This document shows, piece by piece, positions 50,618 to 63,973 of a DNA stretch of 64,000 nucleotides; within the stretch, counting starts at the first letter, position 1; each line of letters begins with the position of its first letter. This DNA comes from Rotaria socialis (lineage: Eukaryota > Rotifera > Eurotatoria > Philodinida > Philodinidae). The notes beneath the pieces are model-generated. The model had not been told where the DNA came from, searched no databases, and worked only from the letters and a program-made list of their open reading frames with translations. The stretch spans positions 124,001 through 188,000 of the forward strand of contig CAJNYU010003218.1 in assembly GCA_905331475.1 (NCBI GenBank), given 5' to 3'. The translations under genes and the position numbers were made by a program.

Positions 50618-53600
50618 TTAATGAGGTGTTAGAGATGATGGAGATGATGCTGATTGAAGTCCTAGTGTGTTATTATTCATAATACCTGTTGTAAGATCAC
50701 TTGTAGGAGGTGGTACAAACATTCGTTGTTGAACGGGCAATGCTCCATAAGTATTTGGTGGTGCATTTTGTACTCGAATACCACGTCCTGCACTCATATT
50801 ATAGTCAGATGGTGACGGTGGTAATGGGCGTTGTGAAGAATAATAATTATTATTATTACTTGCTGGTGACATATTTGGATAGTAGGGCGAAGATTGTGGA
50901 CGAGAACAAGATGTTAGTAAAGGATGAAACATTGGTTGTTGTTGTTGTTGTTGTGATTGAGATATTTGTAATTTTGATGAATCATCGAAAGAATCTTCTG
51001 ATTTTAATTCCATCGATTCAATTGAATTCGATTTCATAACAACACTGTTTGATGATACTGAATAATTAGGATTTGTACCTTGAGAAAGAGATCGATTTGA
51101 TATTGAGGACATTTGTGATTGCTGTGGATATCCCATCGGTGTCGGTTGATTATAATATGGATTGACTGGATATCGATTAGGCATTTGTTGTTGTTGTTGT
51201 TGTAGTTGTGGCTGTTGTTGTGATAACATTGGTTTCCCCGTACGGACTACATTTAACGAATTGATATCCATAGCTTGAGAATATGAATAGCCTGGCGTAG
51301 CTAAACAAAGGAAATAAATACATCTGTATTAAATGAAGTTTCTATTATTGATGATTTACCCATATTTGACGTGTATTGATATGGTGATGCTTGAGGTGCT
51401 TGTTGTCTAATCATATATGGATCATTTCCATAAGGTAATCTTTGTTGACCATAAGAAATTGGTTTTCCTCCATGTGATGGATAACGAACTTGCTGTTGGG
51501 ATGGCATCCATTGTTGTTGTTGTTGTTGTTGTTGTTGTGCTGGCTGTTGTTGAGGGTGTGCCATCATCATTGAATATCCAACGTTATTTCCATTACCAAC
51601 GTTAGGATTACCTTTACCACCATTATAATATGCTGAATGGGGTTGCTGTTGCGATGGCAGTTGTTGTGTTAAATTCGTACGAACTAGTCCACTCATGGAT
51701 GCAGGTTTGCCACCTTTACTACCTTTACCACCTGATGGCATCATTTTGCCAGCTGAACTAGGAGATACTGATTCCATTGATTGATGATATTTTCCAGATG
51801 TTGTTGATTCAGAATTTTGTGAACTAATCGGCGATGGGCCTAAAACAACAAAACGCGATGAGATTGTTCAATGTCTCTCTCAGTAGAAATTCTATTTTCA
51901 ACAACAAAACACATATGTTTTTCGATTTTGTGAACAATCGAAATATTAGCATTACTAATCTAATAGAAAGACTGCCGAAACATTGACGCTAATGATAATG
52001 TTCGTATTCAATACTTTACTATGCATGAGCATAAAATTTGTGTGACATTTTCTATTTACCTGGTCCCATTTTAGCACGATGCATCGCTTTAACGCGTCTT
52101 CGATCGGCTTGCATAGTTGCTGCTCTTTGCCGTTGAAGTTTATTTTTAAAAGTTGCACAATAAGGTAACTAAACAAAACGTATCAAATAAAATAAAATGA
52201 TCCAATAAAAACGATTCTTCCACTTACTGGACAAGTTTGATCCGCACAAGTTTTAGCGTGAAGCCAAATAGGTGAAAAAACTTTATTACAAAGTTGACAC
52301 TGATTTCTTGATGCTTTTGTACATTCTTTTGCATGTTGAAGCAGTCTTTTGCATACAGCACAGTTTTTAAATATACAATTTGCATTTCGACAATTCACCG
52401 CATGACGTATTGCATCTAAAGTTCGTTGCATGGCTAATTGTCTTTGCTGTTGAATATTAACTGTTGTATCTGCATTGCCTTTTGCTTCACTTGCATCATC
52501 TGAACGCTCCATTCGATGTTCATGTTTTATCGTTGTATTACATTTACTACATAAATCATAATCTTCACATACAGTACAGTGATATCGTACATCACACAAT
52601 TGTCGACATGCATTACATGTATAGGAAATTTTATCGGCTGTTGATGAATGTAATTCTATTAATGAAACCATTGTCGAATATTTTGCACGACGTAATGTTG
52701 AAAATTCACAATGTTTTTCACGAGCAAAATTTAAAAATGCATCACGAGATTCCATCAAATCACATTGTATCAATGGATCTGTATCGACTGATATTGCCGG
52801 ATTTGACATTGGATTTCGTAAACGAACAACGAAAAATGACTGAAATTATTTTTTTTTAAAAAGCATTATTTTATGTAAGAGGAAAGGTCAAGTTTATTTT
52901 TACTTCTTTATGTTTTTCCATCATCGTATGAATTTTTGATATAAGATCACTACCGTTTGTCATATTTTTTCGAGTCATTCGACGTTGACTAGTCGTCTTT
53001 TTGAAGTTTTTCTTTTTATGCGTCGTACTACTACCTGATTTTCGTTTATCGGATGTCTAATATTGAGAAAAATAAAAAACTGAATTTCTATAAAAATTTA
53101 TTATACTTCAGTTGGCTCTTCAGTTTCCATTAGATCATCAAAATATCCATCATCAGATACTTTTACTGATTCGAGTTCTTCGAATCGTCGTCTATCTTCT
53201 TCTTCTGTATCGAGTTCTTTAAGTAAATCTTCAATTGTACTTGTCCAAAAGTCGCCTTCAAAATATGGAATATCAGTGACTTTATTTAAAGCCGTCTCAG
53301 TAAAGTCTTTCATTATATCCTAAAGTGAAAATATAAATTCAATAGTAAGATCAATTCACAGCAGATGAAAAAAACTAACTTTATAATCAACAACAACTCG
53401 CTGATCGATTGCTTTGTCTAACATTGTTTTATACCATTCCTGTAAACGTTTCGGTTTCGGTACACGTTGTTCAGCGGGATGACAATGAAATATATAATCA
53501 TCGCCTTCACTGGGCGGACATGCCCATATATGTGCATAAACAATGCCTAATTGTTTTACATATTCAAGATAGCCAATAAGAATTTCATAGTAGAGTGCTG

Positions 53601-56600
53601 TTCGTTTTTCTTTTGGTCGAAAATAATATACAGAATCAAGATATGATATATATACACGTCTAAAGTAAACGAAAATTAAATTAGAATCATAAGAAAAAAT
53701 TGCTCCAAGATACATTTTGTAAAGAGATGAGATCAAAAGCGTATCGTCGAGGATACCGATTGTAAATTTTCAATTGATATTATTTTTTGTATCAGTCAAA
53801 TGGCCTACAGGCAATGTACCTCATGATTGTCGCTAAATGTTTTCTGATTAATTCAATTTGTCATAAGTTTTCAACAATACAATAAATATATTTATCAATA
53901 GAATCTGTTTCTCTATCAATTGACTATTAGCTTATAGGTCGCTATTGGTTGAGTGATGTATATCAGTTAATTAATATTTTAATATAACTCTCTCGAATAT
54001 GATACGACTATTTAGATAAATTCCATCGATAATTTTTGTTTAGGCTTTTATGAATATTTAATATAGTAAACAAAACTGTTACCTTGCATTCGGTGCTGGA
54101 CATCGGCTATCGTATTCTTGTACGTGCATACCAAAAAGAACGACATCTATGCCATCAATTTCTTGAAATGCAAATACGGCTTTAGTTCTATATGGATAGC
54201 CAGCAGGTATTTGTGATCCAAAATGATTCTTTAATCTTGATTTAACTTCACATACTCTATCACTGGCAGCTAGAACTCTTATTGTAACACGTCCTGTATC
54301 TGGATCGCATTCGTTTCGAAGAAAATCATTCACACGTTTTTCTAACGCATTAGCTAAATCCGTCATTGTTAATTTATGTGCTACATAACGATTGTCTTTT
54401 CGTTTTATGTTATATTGTTGTACACATAATTTACACACGTAACCTTCTGGCCAAATATGTTCATGATAAAGTACACATATATTGTGAAAACGTCTTGAAC
54501 AAACAATACAGTCGACCATGGGTTCTTGTTCTTGATGATCATTTTTTGCTTGTTGAAATTCTAATTTAGGCAATTCAATTAATGTTTGAGCTGGATCATC
54601 GCCAACTAATATATATTCTGATTTGACTGAATCAAAACATTTTTTACAAAACGTATATTTATCACCCGACAGATTGTTTCTTGATGAATCAGGATTGTTA
54701 TAAACAAAATAATCTCCATCGCGTGGTATTGTACAACAAATGCCACTTATACCATAGCAAAACATTGCTGGTGGTACAAATACATATTGACGACCACAAC
54801 AATAACCATAGTCTTTCATCATTCGATCAACATTTTCCATAAACATGTCAGCAAGCTATAAAACAAAACAAAAAAGTTGAGATTTTGAATAGTTAAATTA
54901 TAGTAACAAGAAAACTTACTTTAACACCGGCTTTATATACACGGTGGGTTTTTTTATTAAATAACCAGGCGTTATTAAAGACAAGCCACATATCTTCACA
55001 AAATTGAAATGGTGTTGAATATTGATTTTCATTTAATTTTTTAAGTATTGTAGAAAAATCCATTGGAAATTTAATTATATCAAAATAACCAGGTGCCATA
55101 GCTTCTGTAACTGGTTGACGAAACCACATGCCTTCTTCTTGTTCACACAAAAGACGAACTAGAGGTACCATGTTTTCTCGAATATCTTCAGGAGAAAAGA
55201 CAGCAGGATATTTTGGTAATGATTTACTTGTAGCATCGATCGTCGCTAATTGATTATTTTTTGTTGATTCACTGTCCGGTTTTTCATTTGATATCATTTC
55301 AACTTTTATTTTAGTACTAGTAGTACTACTACTATTACTACTACCATTGATTGATGTTTCTGTTGTGACTTTTTCTTCTTTCTTAACAATTGTGGTCGAC
55401 TAGACAAGAAAATATGATGAAAATTTTATTTATGAATCACTTGAAGTTTTGATAGATACATATAATATAAATGAACGAATCAAAAACTAAGTAGACGTCG
55501 GGTTCTTTCGAATGTAATTGATCGAATTTTGAAAAATCCGTTTTGGGGAACTATTGATGTGACATGAAGAATAAGTGTTATTTCTATGCAGATCGTTTTT
55601 GGTATTTGATCGGTTCATTCAAAAGTGTAGAATTTTTTCATAATTTCAAAGTTACGATTTTTCGGTACTGGTTAAAAATGTTTGAGACCAGAACTTTTAT
55701 AAATATGAGTTATTATGAAAGAATTGCGTTAGCTATGATACGAATACATTCTGCTGTTTCAGATATGCTTACAAGAATTTCAAAAAAATTTAAACGATTT
55801 ATAAGTTACTGTATAGAAAAAAGTTATTTTGCACTTATCCGTCGATCTTCTAGAAGAATAAATAACTAGCGTTGTATTAGCAAGAAAGTGTGCTTTTTGT
55901 TTGAACATATATCAAAACGGATAGTTAGTTATGATAAAAAGTTTTATTCGATGAGAATATTATTTTCCTTCACTTATTAAATTATCTGTAGTTTATGAAA
56001 ATAATTTGAAGAACATAACAAAACGAGTCGATCCACCCCTTTCCTATACAAACGTTTTTCTCACGTCTCTAACAGTTCGCAAAATTTCATAGGATAAAAA
56101 AATTCTTACTTGAATTTTAGTGTCATAGTTCGATGAAATTTCTTCTGTTTTAATTTTAGTGATATCAATATGATTATCATTTGTATCTTTATGTGCATTT
56201 GAATTGTTACTGTGAATAGCCAATCGACTGATAGCATCAGTCGAAATACGATGTTGTTCAAACGATCCTGATAATGCTGTTGAATTTGAATGATAGTTAC
56301 TATCTGACTCGGTTTTAATTTGTGTTGTTAAAAATGATGTTGAATAATCGATTTGTGGTGCTATACGATTTGGTGGACCTTGGTCGCCAGCTGATTTATC
56401 AATCGATGTCAATATTGTGTTCAATGTTTGTTGCTTTTTTAATGTTTGTTTTTCTTCGTAATCTTTTTGAATTTTATAAATCCGTTCGGCTAAACGTTGA
56501 AAATAGTCTTCATGACTCGTAGCTGTATTGTATGTATCAGCTTCTGTTTTCTGTGCGTAATTCGTTACAACAGCTAAACGTTCTGGTGGTAGTGAATTAT

Positions 56601-57536
56601 TATCATGTTGAATTGTATTTAATAACGCTGACGTTATCTTTTTTACTAAGTGACTTCGATGATCCTGATTTATATTTTTTTGCCATTCTTTTGCTACAAA
56701 AAAAAATAACAACAACAACAACAACATTGTTTAAGAATATTTTCTAGATGAATTTTACTTGATGGATTTTGTGATCGAACAGCAGGTGATTTTTTTAACG
56801 AACCACATAGAAAACAATTTGGTGTTGCACAATTTTTCCAGTGAAGTATTATGTGACGAGACTGAACACAATTGGTAACTAGAAAACAAAAATTGATATG
56901 TTTTTAAGAAATTCTTCTACAGTATAGGGACAAGTTTATAAGACTTAATCATGTAACTACTTTCTGCAAACTCAAGAATTAAGTCACATATTTTAATAGT
57001 ACCTACAATACCAACAAAAAAGTAAAATGATCAGCTTGTAATCATTAAATTCATTGCGACTGATATGAAATACTTACAAGAACAATTTTTAAAATCAGAA
57101 CATTTTGTCATATGTTGAAGTACAGTTCGCATCGCTGCACAATTTGGTACTGTACAAGGATGTTGAAGTGTTATGTCATGTACATCACCATTGATCGGCG
57201 TTTGTCGTTCACGTTGAAGACACTTATGCGCATGAAGTAACAGGGCAAGATGATGTATAATTTGCCGACGTTGATCAAATTGTGGTACACATGTATTATT
57301 GCTTAGCGATGAATCTAGATCAGAATGCATTGGCATTGAAGTTTGTTGGGGAAATGACCGATTTGATGATGTTGTGGTAGAAGATATACTGTTAGAAGAA
57401 TAAGCAGAAGAAATCATCGATCCTGAATCGGTGCCATCCGACTGAAAATAAAAATAAAATTAAGAAATTTCATGAGTAAAACAAAAACAGAACAAACTCG
57501 ATTTGATAATGGCGTATTATTGTTGTTGTTGTTCAT
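50618..57536 (-). CDS. CREBBP: CREB-binding protein / p300 histone acetyltransferase
   Basis: A nuclear transcriptional co-activator that acetylates histones. Exons (5' to 3'): 57536-57498, 57441-57078, 56878-56759, 56693-56110, 55399-54920, 54855-54083, 53659-53380, 53319-53107, 53056-52904, 52839-52228, 52168-52060, 51839-51360, 51300-50618; 1629 aa (human CBP 2442). Domain order is complete: TAZ1 (about 45-155, HHLALLLHAHKC...HWKNC), KIX (about 175-260, KEWQKNINQDHRSHLVKKI), bromodomain (about 420-525, GYFDIIKFPMDFSTILKKL), RING/PHD, HAT, ZZ (about 1075-1120, CTVCEDYDLCSKC), TAZ2 (about 1130-1235) and a Gln-rich tail. The HAT domain keeps HIWACPPSEGDDYIFHCHP and LQEWYKTMLDKA, which contain the catalytic Trp and Tyr of p300. 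The N-terminus before TAZ1 is only about 45 residues, without a visible nuclear-receptor-interaction region, and the loop inside the RING is expanded. PolyQ is encoded mostly by CAA. Confidence 0.95.
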
Positions 57537-59342
57537 GGCTGCTTAAAATAATAATAATAATAGTAATAATAATAAATAGTACCCATGTATTACTGATGAA
57601 GAAAAACTAAACATTGAAAAAAAAAACATTTTGTTAAATTTTATTATTATTCTTTTAATTTTAAGATATCAGTAAAAACGCTTTGACCGATGGCCGCTTA
57701 CTATCTACCTATCAGTCAATCAAATTTCTCGAGTTGCATTCGATCCAATTGATGCAGAGAGAAAGAGCAAGAAATAAAAAAAAGCTGACATAAAGAGGTC
57801 GCTGAAAAGTGAAAAAGAATTTGTTCCTATTTGTTCTTTTTATTTCTAATCAATTTATTGTTACAATACGTCGTTTGTTCCGTTTTTCACAGAATGAATA
57901 ATGAAAAGCAAAAATAACAATAATAAATAACTAAAAACTGCTAGTAGAAAAAGAAAATGCTCCACAGTTTTTTCCTCTATGCTGACTAAAACCAATAGTG
58001 ATTACTAAATTCAACTGTGATGCAATCGATCAAGAGAAATTTCCTTTTTTTGATGCAAGAATTTGAAAAATCGATATTTTTTTTTTTCTATTAAAAGACT
58101 AAAACTGCGTAATGATGAATAAACATACTCTAAATAGTATCGAAATTTCATCAAATTTTTGAAATATGCTGATTTATGCAGAGATATAGAGATGACCTGT
58201 AAAGAATTTTTGTAAATTTCAAGGTTTTACATTATTTTCACCAAAAACAAGTGAACAACCACATGTTTTGCCATTGTCTAAATTCTGTTAAAATACTCCA
58301 GATGTTCATTGAAAGATTTTTTGATTTCAAAGAATATCGAATATTTTATTGATACGAATGATAAGGATAGATACATCTAATTTAGTGTATAAAATCGTAT
58401 TGCTATTGGTATAGCTCATTATGATGGACGTATTGAAAAATGAATTTCTTAGTTATGCTGTTAATCAAGTGTTTTATTTAATTCAGTTGCGAAAATCTGA
58501 ATTTGACAGACTACAATAAAATCATTAAACAGATATATTATCAGTCCTGTTTTTGTACTCCTCTAATTTTTAACACGATTAGTAACGTTGAAACACAATC
58601 GAACGTTTATGATGTATTTAGAAATAGGCACGATTGTAATTTTAATGAGATTGAATCGATTGAAAAAATCTACTAATGAAATATCGAGGTAATTGATCTA
58701 GAAATTATTAATGAGCCATAACTAGGAAATAGGAACATTCTTGTGACAAAAGAATTCTTCTTTCCTTTCGATTGTCTATAAATCGAAATATTGTTGCTGT
58801 CATATATAATAAAATATTTATTTTTCATAGAAATTCAGTTCAGAAAAAAAGAAATTAATGATGACCATTTTTCGATAGAATACATTGGCTAAGCTTCTTA
58901 CTACGAAAGAAAAAACTCACAATATACTTAGGACATTATTATGTTTCCTACATGTTAATTGCGAAACGAAGTTGAACATAAATTCGGTTATTAAATAAAT
59001 ATTTGTTCATTCTCATGATCGTCGTTGACTAAAGCTCTTATTTTTTGTTTACTAAGAAAATGTCAACGACGATTAATCGTATACAAATTTTTGTATGATA
59101 ATTGTTTCGTTGATGCAACAACCATCTAACAATGATATAACGAAACACAAAAAAAGAAAACACGAAGAGAAACAAAAATTTAGTCCGCGCACGTCTGTAC
59201 AAGTTTACTGTTCACTGTCTGTCTTAGTTGTTCCATTTGATCAAAGCGTGCTGCTTATAATAGTCGACCTTAGACAAGAACGTTAAACAAACTTATGTCC
59301 TGTATATAAAACTATTTTGATTTTATACTTTAATGAAATGAA
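57537..59342. other. Divergent intergenic region upstream of CBP and the Cys-rich gene
   Basis: No coding exon seen. There is a TAA/TAG-rich run near 57547-57580 just 5' of the CBP start. This region should hold both promoters; I see no distinctive motif. Confidence 0.4.
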
Positions 59343-61374
59343 ATGAAGTACAATTATGCGTCGAGTTTTTTTCCATTTTTCTACACATTCCTATTTATTA
59401 AATTAATATTAATATCAAAAATGCATGCATGCGATGTAATGGGTGCACGCGCATGTGGCGAGAAGCCAGACAAAGAACTTCGAGAGTCAGATCCAATCAA
59501 ATATTGTATCGCATCGCGTGTTTATTTCGAATGTGTTCATAAAAAATATCGGGGTTGCGAAAATAAAGAAAAATATGAAATGGCTATGGAATCCATGTTA
59601 AAAGGTAAGAAGCTTTTCTTTTTTCTTGATATATTTGCATGAAATCAAAAAAGTGAAATCTAGGATTGTCAATCTTGAAGGTGCGGATGCGAGTTTAACT
59701 AACAAATGTAGAAGAAGAGTGTGCGCATACTATCCGAGAGGTTGAAGTAATAGAATGAAAGAAACCCGTAATTCCTGTCTGCATAGAGAGGAAAGATTAT
59801 CTTTTTTTATATTTTAGTTAGAAGAGATCATTAGAAAGGCTGTATTTGAAGATTATCTTCACGCGTGATGCTTTGCCTAGCGACGTATTATGTTAAGAAA
59901 AACACTTTCGCTCATAAAGTTGAATTGAAGAGTAAAGATTCACTAAAAGAAACAAAAATTTGAGAGTGACTTCGGAATAGAAACTGTAAGAATCATTATT
60001 ATTTTTAAAATTTGAAAAGATCTTTTATTCATCGATATCTATTTCAAGCTATTCAGTAAATTACGGAGACCATGATTGATCAATCCTTAAAAAAATATCA
60101 TATTTACGATGCTCACATTTATATATAGTTGACAATTTGCACGAAGAATTGCAGAAGTGACTGTAACAGAGAAAATTCATTGACGATACGAGTCCGTGAA
60201 AAATAAAATCTGCGCCATATTTCAGAAAATCTCCGAACAATAGTGTTTGGTACTCAACATACGATCAAAATAGCTTTTTTCTATTGATTATACGAAGCAA
60301 CTCGTACACTATAAAATGACAGGTCTTGAAGTTCTTCACAATATTTCTTGAAGCGAACTATAGAAAAAATATTCACAATTCTTTTTTAGTCGTTCTTTCT
60401 TAGAAAATAGCAAAAAAAGTATTTCTTACCGTATTTCTTCAGATGCATGCAAATCCACTATAAACTGTCATAAAGACCTCGAGAACATTTCATTTTTTTT
60501 AGAGTTCTAGTTGCTTCATGTAATCAATAGAAACTACTCTAATTCTGGCTGTTAGCAATGAAACAAGACGACTGATTATCTTCTAGAGAGCATGAACTTC
60601 ACAAATATTTTTATCTCAACAATTCCTATTGAAAATAATTTTCTTTAACCGCGTCACTATTTGAATTCATTAAGACTATTGAAATAATAGTTTGAAGTCA
60701 ATGTAAAATTGTACAATATTCTCGCACATCTCTCTTAAAAGCATTCACTAAACTTGCAATAGACAAAATATTGTTCGTGTGATTTCTTGATTTTAGGCAT
60801 TCGAAAACGTGTTGATGATCTCCTAGGTTTTTGTAGCGATAAAATTGAAGATTATAAATTTAATATTATTTGGGAGTCGGAAAAAAAGCCCGAACCAGTT
60901 GATTCTGTTCGTGCAGGTGGTGGTCTATCGAGTGGATTGCTAAAAAATGATAATATTGGTTCAGCGCCTACACAAACACTTCTATCCAATGATATATGTC
61001 AAGTAAAAGCAATCAATAGTTTATGTCAACCGTTAGCGATCACCGTTAAATTTAATCCATCATGGAATACAGTTAATAAACGTAGTTGGTGTCAGCAAGC
61101 AACAGTTTATTTTCGTTGTTTAAAGTCTCGTCTTGATAAATGTTCTCAAGATGATGTACAAGGTCAATTTCAACAACTTGAACGTTATCTTTATTCGCAA
61201 ATAAATATAAATTGTCCAGGTGGTGTTGATGGATGCACACGTCATTCGACGGATGCACGTTGTAAAATTGGTTTAACTCAATTCAATTCAAGTTCATCAA
61301 CATTTTGCCTTGCTTATTTTGTTGTTCAATCGGTATTACAAATACTACTACTACTACTACTACTGCTGTTTTAA
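59343..61374 (+). CDS. Secreted, probably GPI-anchored protein with two six-cysteine modules
   Basis: Two exons (59343-59604, 60797-61374) around a 1192-bp intron encode 279 aa that I do not recognise. Residues 1-29 form a strong signal peptide (FFPFFYTFLFIKLILI). Module 1 (C30 to about C99) has Cys spacing x7, x16, x8, x7, x27. Module 2, in exon 2, has x8, x21, x8, x7, x23, with a shared VYF.C core (CIASRVYFEC and CQQATVYFRC). Another four cysteines follow (NCPGGVDGCTRHSTDARC, STFC). The C-terminus ends in a purely hydrophobic segment (VLQILLLLLLLLF) with no tail, which is the usual GPI-attachment signal. The layout suggests an extracellular ligand-binding or receptor-like surface protein. 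The stop is followed at once by AATAAA, and the RFC5 stop lies 126 bp further on the opposite strand. Function is unknown. Confidence 0.75.
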
Positions 61375-61500
61375 ATAAAACCACAAAAGAGAAAAAAAAA
61401 TAATACAAATTGTTTTCATGATTTTATTTATATAAAGAACTACTATCTGACATCATTTTGTTTTCTATTGTATCAAAAGAATAAGAAAAAAAATATAGAT

Positions 61501-63456
61501 TTATGAACTTTCAACTTGACGAGCTTTTTGAAAAGCAGATATAAGTGCACTAAGTTGTAGCTTTTCTGTAGCACCATTTGCTAAACGATTTCTAGAAAAT
61601 AAAATCAATCGATGAGTGATCTCATTTTATCAATTAAATTTACTCAATATCAGCCATTTTAATCAGAAGATGTATACGAATATCACGAGGAAAATCGACT
61701 AGAAATTGAAAAGATAAATTTCAAGTATTGAAGAAAATCATTGCAATTACTTCTATGAACATATCGATGAAGTTCAGTAAGAATATCTGCTAGTGCATAA
61801 CCTTTAATCGTTTTTAATGCCGATAATCCTGTCAAATAAAACCAAATCACAATACAATTATTCATCATGTTTAGTTTACTTTGTGAAGCAACTGTAAAAT
61901 TTTCATTCAGTAATACATTTATCATTGTTTTGATATCATTTTTTGATGGATGACCAACACATTCGTATACCGAAGTTTCTGTCACTAAACCAGATGCCAT
62001 ATGAGAACTCTAAAAGAATTATACGATAGATTAGAATTTCGATGACGTCGCACATAACAGAAATAGTTAATTAAATTTTTTTATTTCAACCGAAGACAAG
62101 ATCATTGTGTCAAAGAGCTTAAAGCAAATCTATCTGGTAGCCCTAAATCTTCAGGTGTATTTTGTTTTCTACAACTAAACATATTTTCTCCAAATACAAA
62201 AAAAAGACTACTCAGGATGATTAACTATTGAATAAGTTCGCTCGTTCTCTCCTTATTCTAATTAATCAATACGACAATCTTGAGTTTTGCTATGAAGATG
62301 TTGTTTTTGTAAATTCCTAAAGAAAACCAGATTGAAAGAAGAAACCAAATAGACCCACTATGTTGCTTTTGTTTTTAGCAAAAGCAAATTAACTGATAGG
62401 CAACGGATATATTAATATCAAACAATAATACCTGCAGAATATTTAATGCTCGTCGCATATCACCATTAGCTAATTGAAGGATTGCTTTTTTACCCTCGGG
62501 TTCAATTTGCACTCTGAATAAATGAAAGTTTTTTTTGTTATTGTTTTTACTCTTGATGAAATAGTTTTAAACTTACTGTTCTTTTTCGATAACATGTTCT
62601 AATCGAGGCATCATTTGTTCATTCGATAGAGGACCAAAGCGAAAGCGTGTACAACGTGATTGTACAGCTGGAATTATTTTTGATAAATAATTGCAAATAA
62701 AACAGAAACGAGCCGTAGCTGTATATTGTTCAATAACTATACAAGAAAAATGTAAACAAATGATTAGAAAAACCATTGATATATATACTTCGCCGAAGAG
62801 CATTTTGAGCATCGTTCGTCATAGCATCAGCTTCATCGAGAATAATCAATTTAATACCTTTCCTAAAACAGATGCAGAAGCCATTTTCATGAATACAAAT
62901 AACAAAAAATATCGATATTTTCATACTTATGAAGAGTTTGTGTACTAACAAATGTTTGAATTTCATCACGTACTATTCCAATGCCTCGATCATCAGATGC
63001 ATTTAACTACAGATCATTAATTTTATTCAACATTCCTTAGAAATACAGCAAAAATCTTCAATTTACTTCAAGTACACAACCACGCATTTCTGTTGGCGTA
63101 TACATTTGTTTAGCTAATGCCAAAATAGTACTTGTTTTTCCTAAACATAGAATAATCGAATGTATCACTTAATTAGATTTCCACAAGAAAACCGACCTGT
63201 GCCAGCTGGTCCATAGAAAAGTAGATGTGGTAATTCACCAAGTGATATATAACGTCTGACTAAAGACACAAAAGGCAGCTTTCTCGATCAATAAATTTCA
63301 CTAGGTCAACAATTACTTGTATCGATAATATCTTTATGAGAAACAAGTTCATCGAGTGTGGCCGGTCGATATTTTTCAATCCTAAATAATTAAAATAATT
63401 CATTGTGTTTTCGTCTATAATTCATTCACATATACTAACCATGGAAGATTAGCCAT
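61501..63456 (-). CDS. RFC5: Replication factor C subunit 5 (clamp loader)
   Basis: A small subunit of the RFC AAA+ complex that loads PCNA onto primed DNA. Exons (5' to 3'): 63456-63440, 63381-63317, 63259-63197, 63140-63067, 63006-62927, 62862-62789, 62736-62577, 62513-62432, 62009-61880, 61828-61751, 61698-61644, 61591-61501; 322 aa (human 340). MANLPWIEKYRPATLDEL is followed by Walker A GPAGTGKT, LNASDDRGIG, Walker B LIILDEADAM, the arginine-finger SRC motif (QSRCTRFRFGPLS), sensor 2 region NGDMRRALNILQ and the C-terminal collar (KTIKGYALADILTELHRYVH, IRIHLLIKMADIE). The pattern matches RFC5 rather than RFC2/3/4. Intron 61829-61879 is 51 bp without a stop, so its retention would keep the frame. 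Confidence 0.94.
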
Positions 63457-63495
63457 TGTGCTTTTATTTTATTTACAGAATGTCACAAAAGAACT

Positions 63496-63516
63496 AATAT
63501 ATATATATATATATAG
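63496..63516. repeat. AT microsatellite between TEX264 and RFC5
   Basis: A TA-dinucleotide run within the 115-bp gap between the TEX264 stop and the RFC5 start. A second, similar run (about 63741-63759) overlaps the donor region of the last TEX264 intron. Confidence 0.85.
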
Positions 63517-63571
63517 ATATAAATTTTCTATCTAGAAAGACAAAACAAAATGCATATTGCGTTTCTTTATT

Positions 63572-63973
63572 TTAAGAGGATTCCGAAATTAATTCAGGAA
63601 CATTATAAATTTCATGACTACTCAACGGAACAAAATAATGTATTATTGTTGGTTCGTAGATTTCAATCAAAGGATGAGCATCCAATTTATTCGACTAAAA
63701 CAAAAATATTCACTTGCAATCATCAACAAGCCAAAATTCAATATATATATATATATATACCTGAATGAAACCTTCTAAACGTGATGGTACTCTCATATTT
63801 GCAATAGAAACAGAAAACACACTACTAAATGGAAATGTCGTATAAACGGATTGGACAGATTTTGGAAGCTTAAAAATTTTATAATCATCAGCTTCCATTC
63901 GTTTGATCATTTCGGCATCTTTCGTTTCATCGACAATGACACCAACAATGAAACGTCGTTCTTCAACAGGTGT
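63572..63973 (-). CDS. TEX264: TEX264 (ER-phagy receptor family), 3' end only
   Basis: Two terminal exons are in the window (63973-63761, 63694-63572); the 5' part lies beyond the right edge. They encode the C-terminal part of the GyrI-like domain: VGVIVDETKD, FKLPKSVQSVYTTFPFSSV, NMRVPSRLEGFI, then HPLIEIYEPTIIHYFVPL and NVPELISESS before the stop. In human TEX264 the same blocks (FPYTTILSIWLATRRV and RLEIYQ...FMCPL) precede a long disordered tail bearing the LC3-interacting motif. Here the protein ends right after the folded domain, so that tail is missing. The stop is overlapped by AATAAAG. The RFC5 start is 115 bp downstream. Confidence 0.85.

Noticed and set aside
55564..55869. 101-aa plus-strand frame inside a CBP intron (possible nested gene)
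   Set aside because: No recognised domain, no promoter or polyadenylation signal that stands out. Kept only as a note because the intron is unusually long (710 bp).
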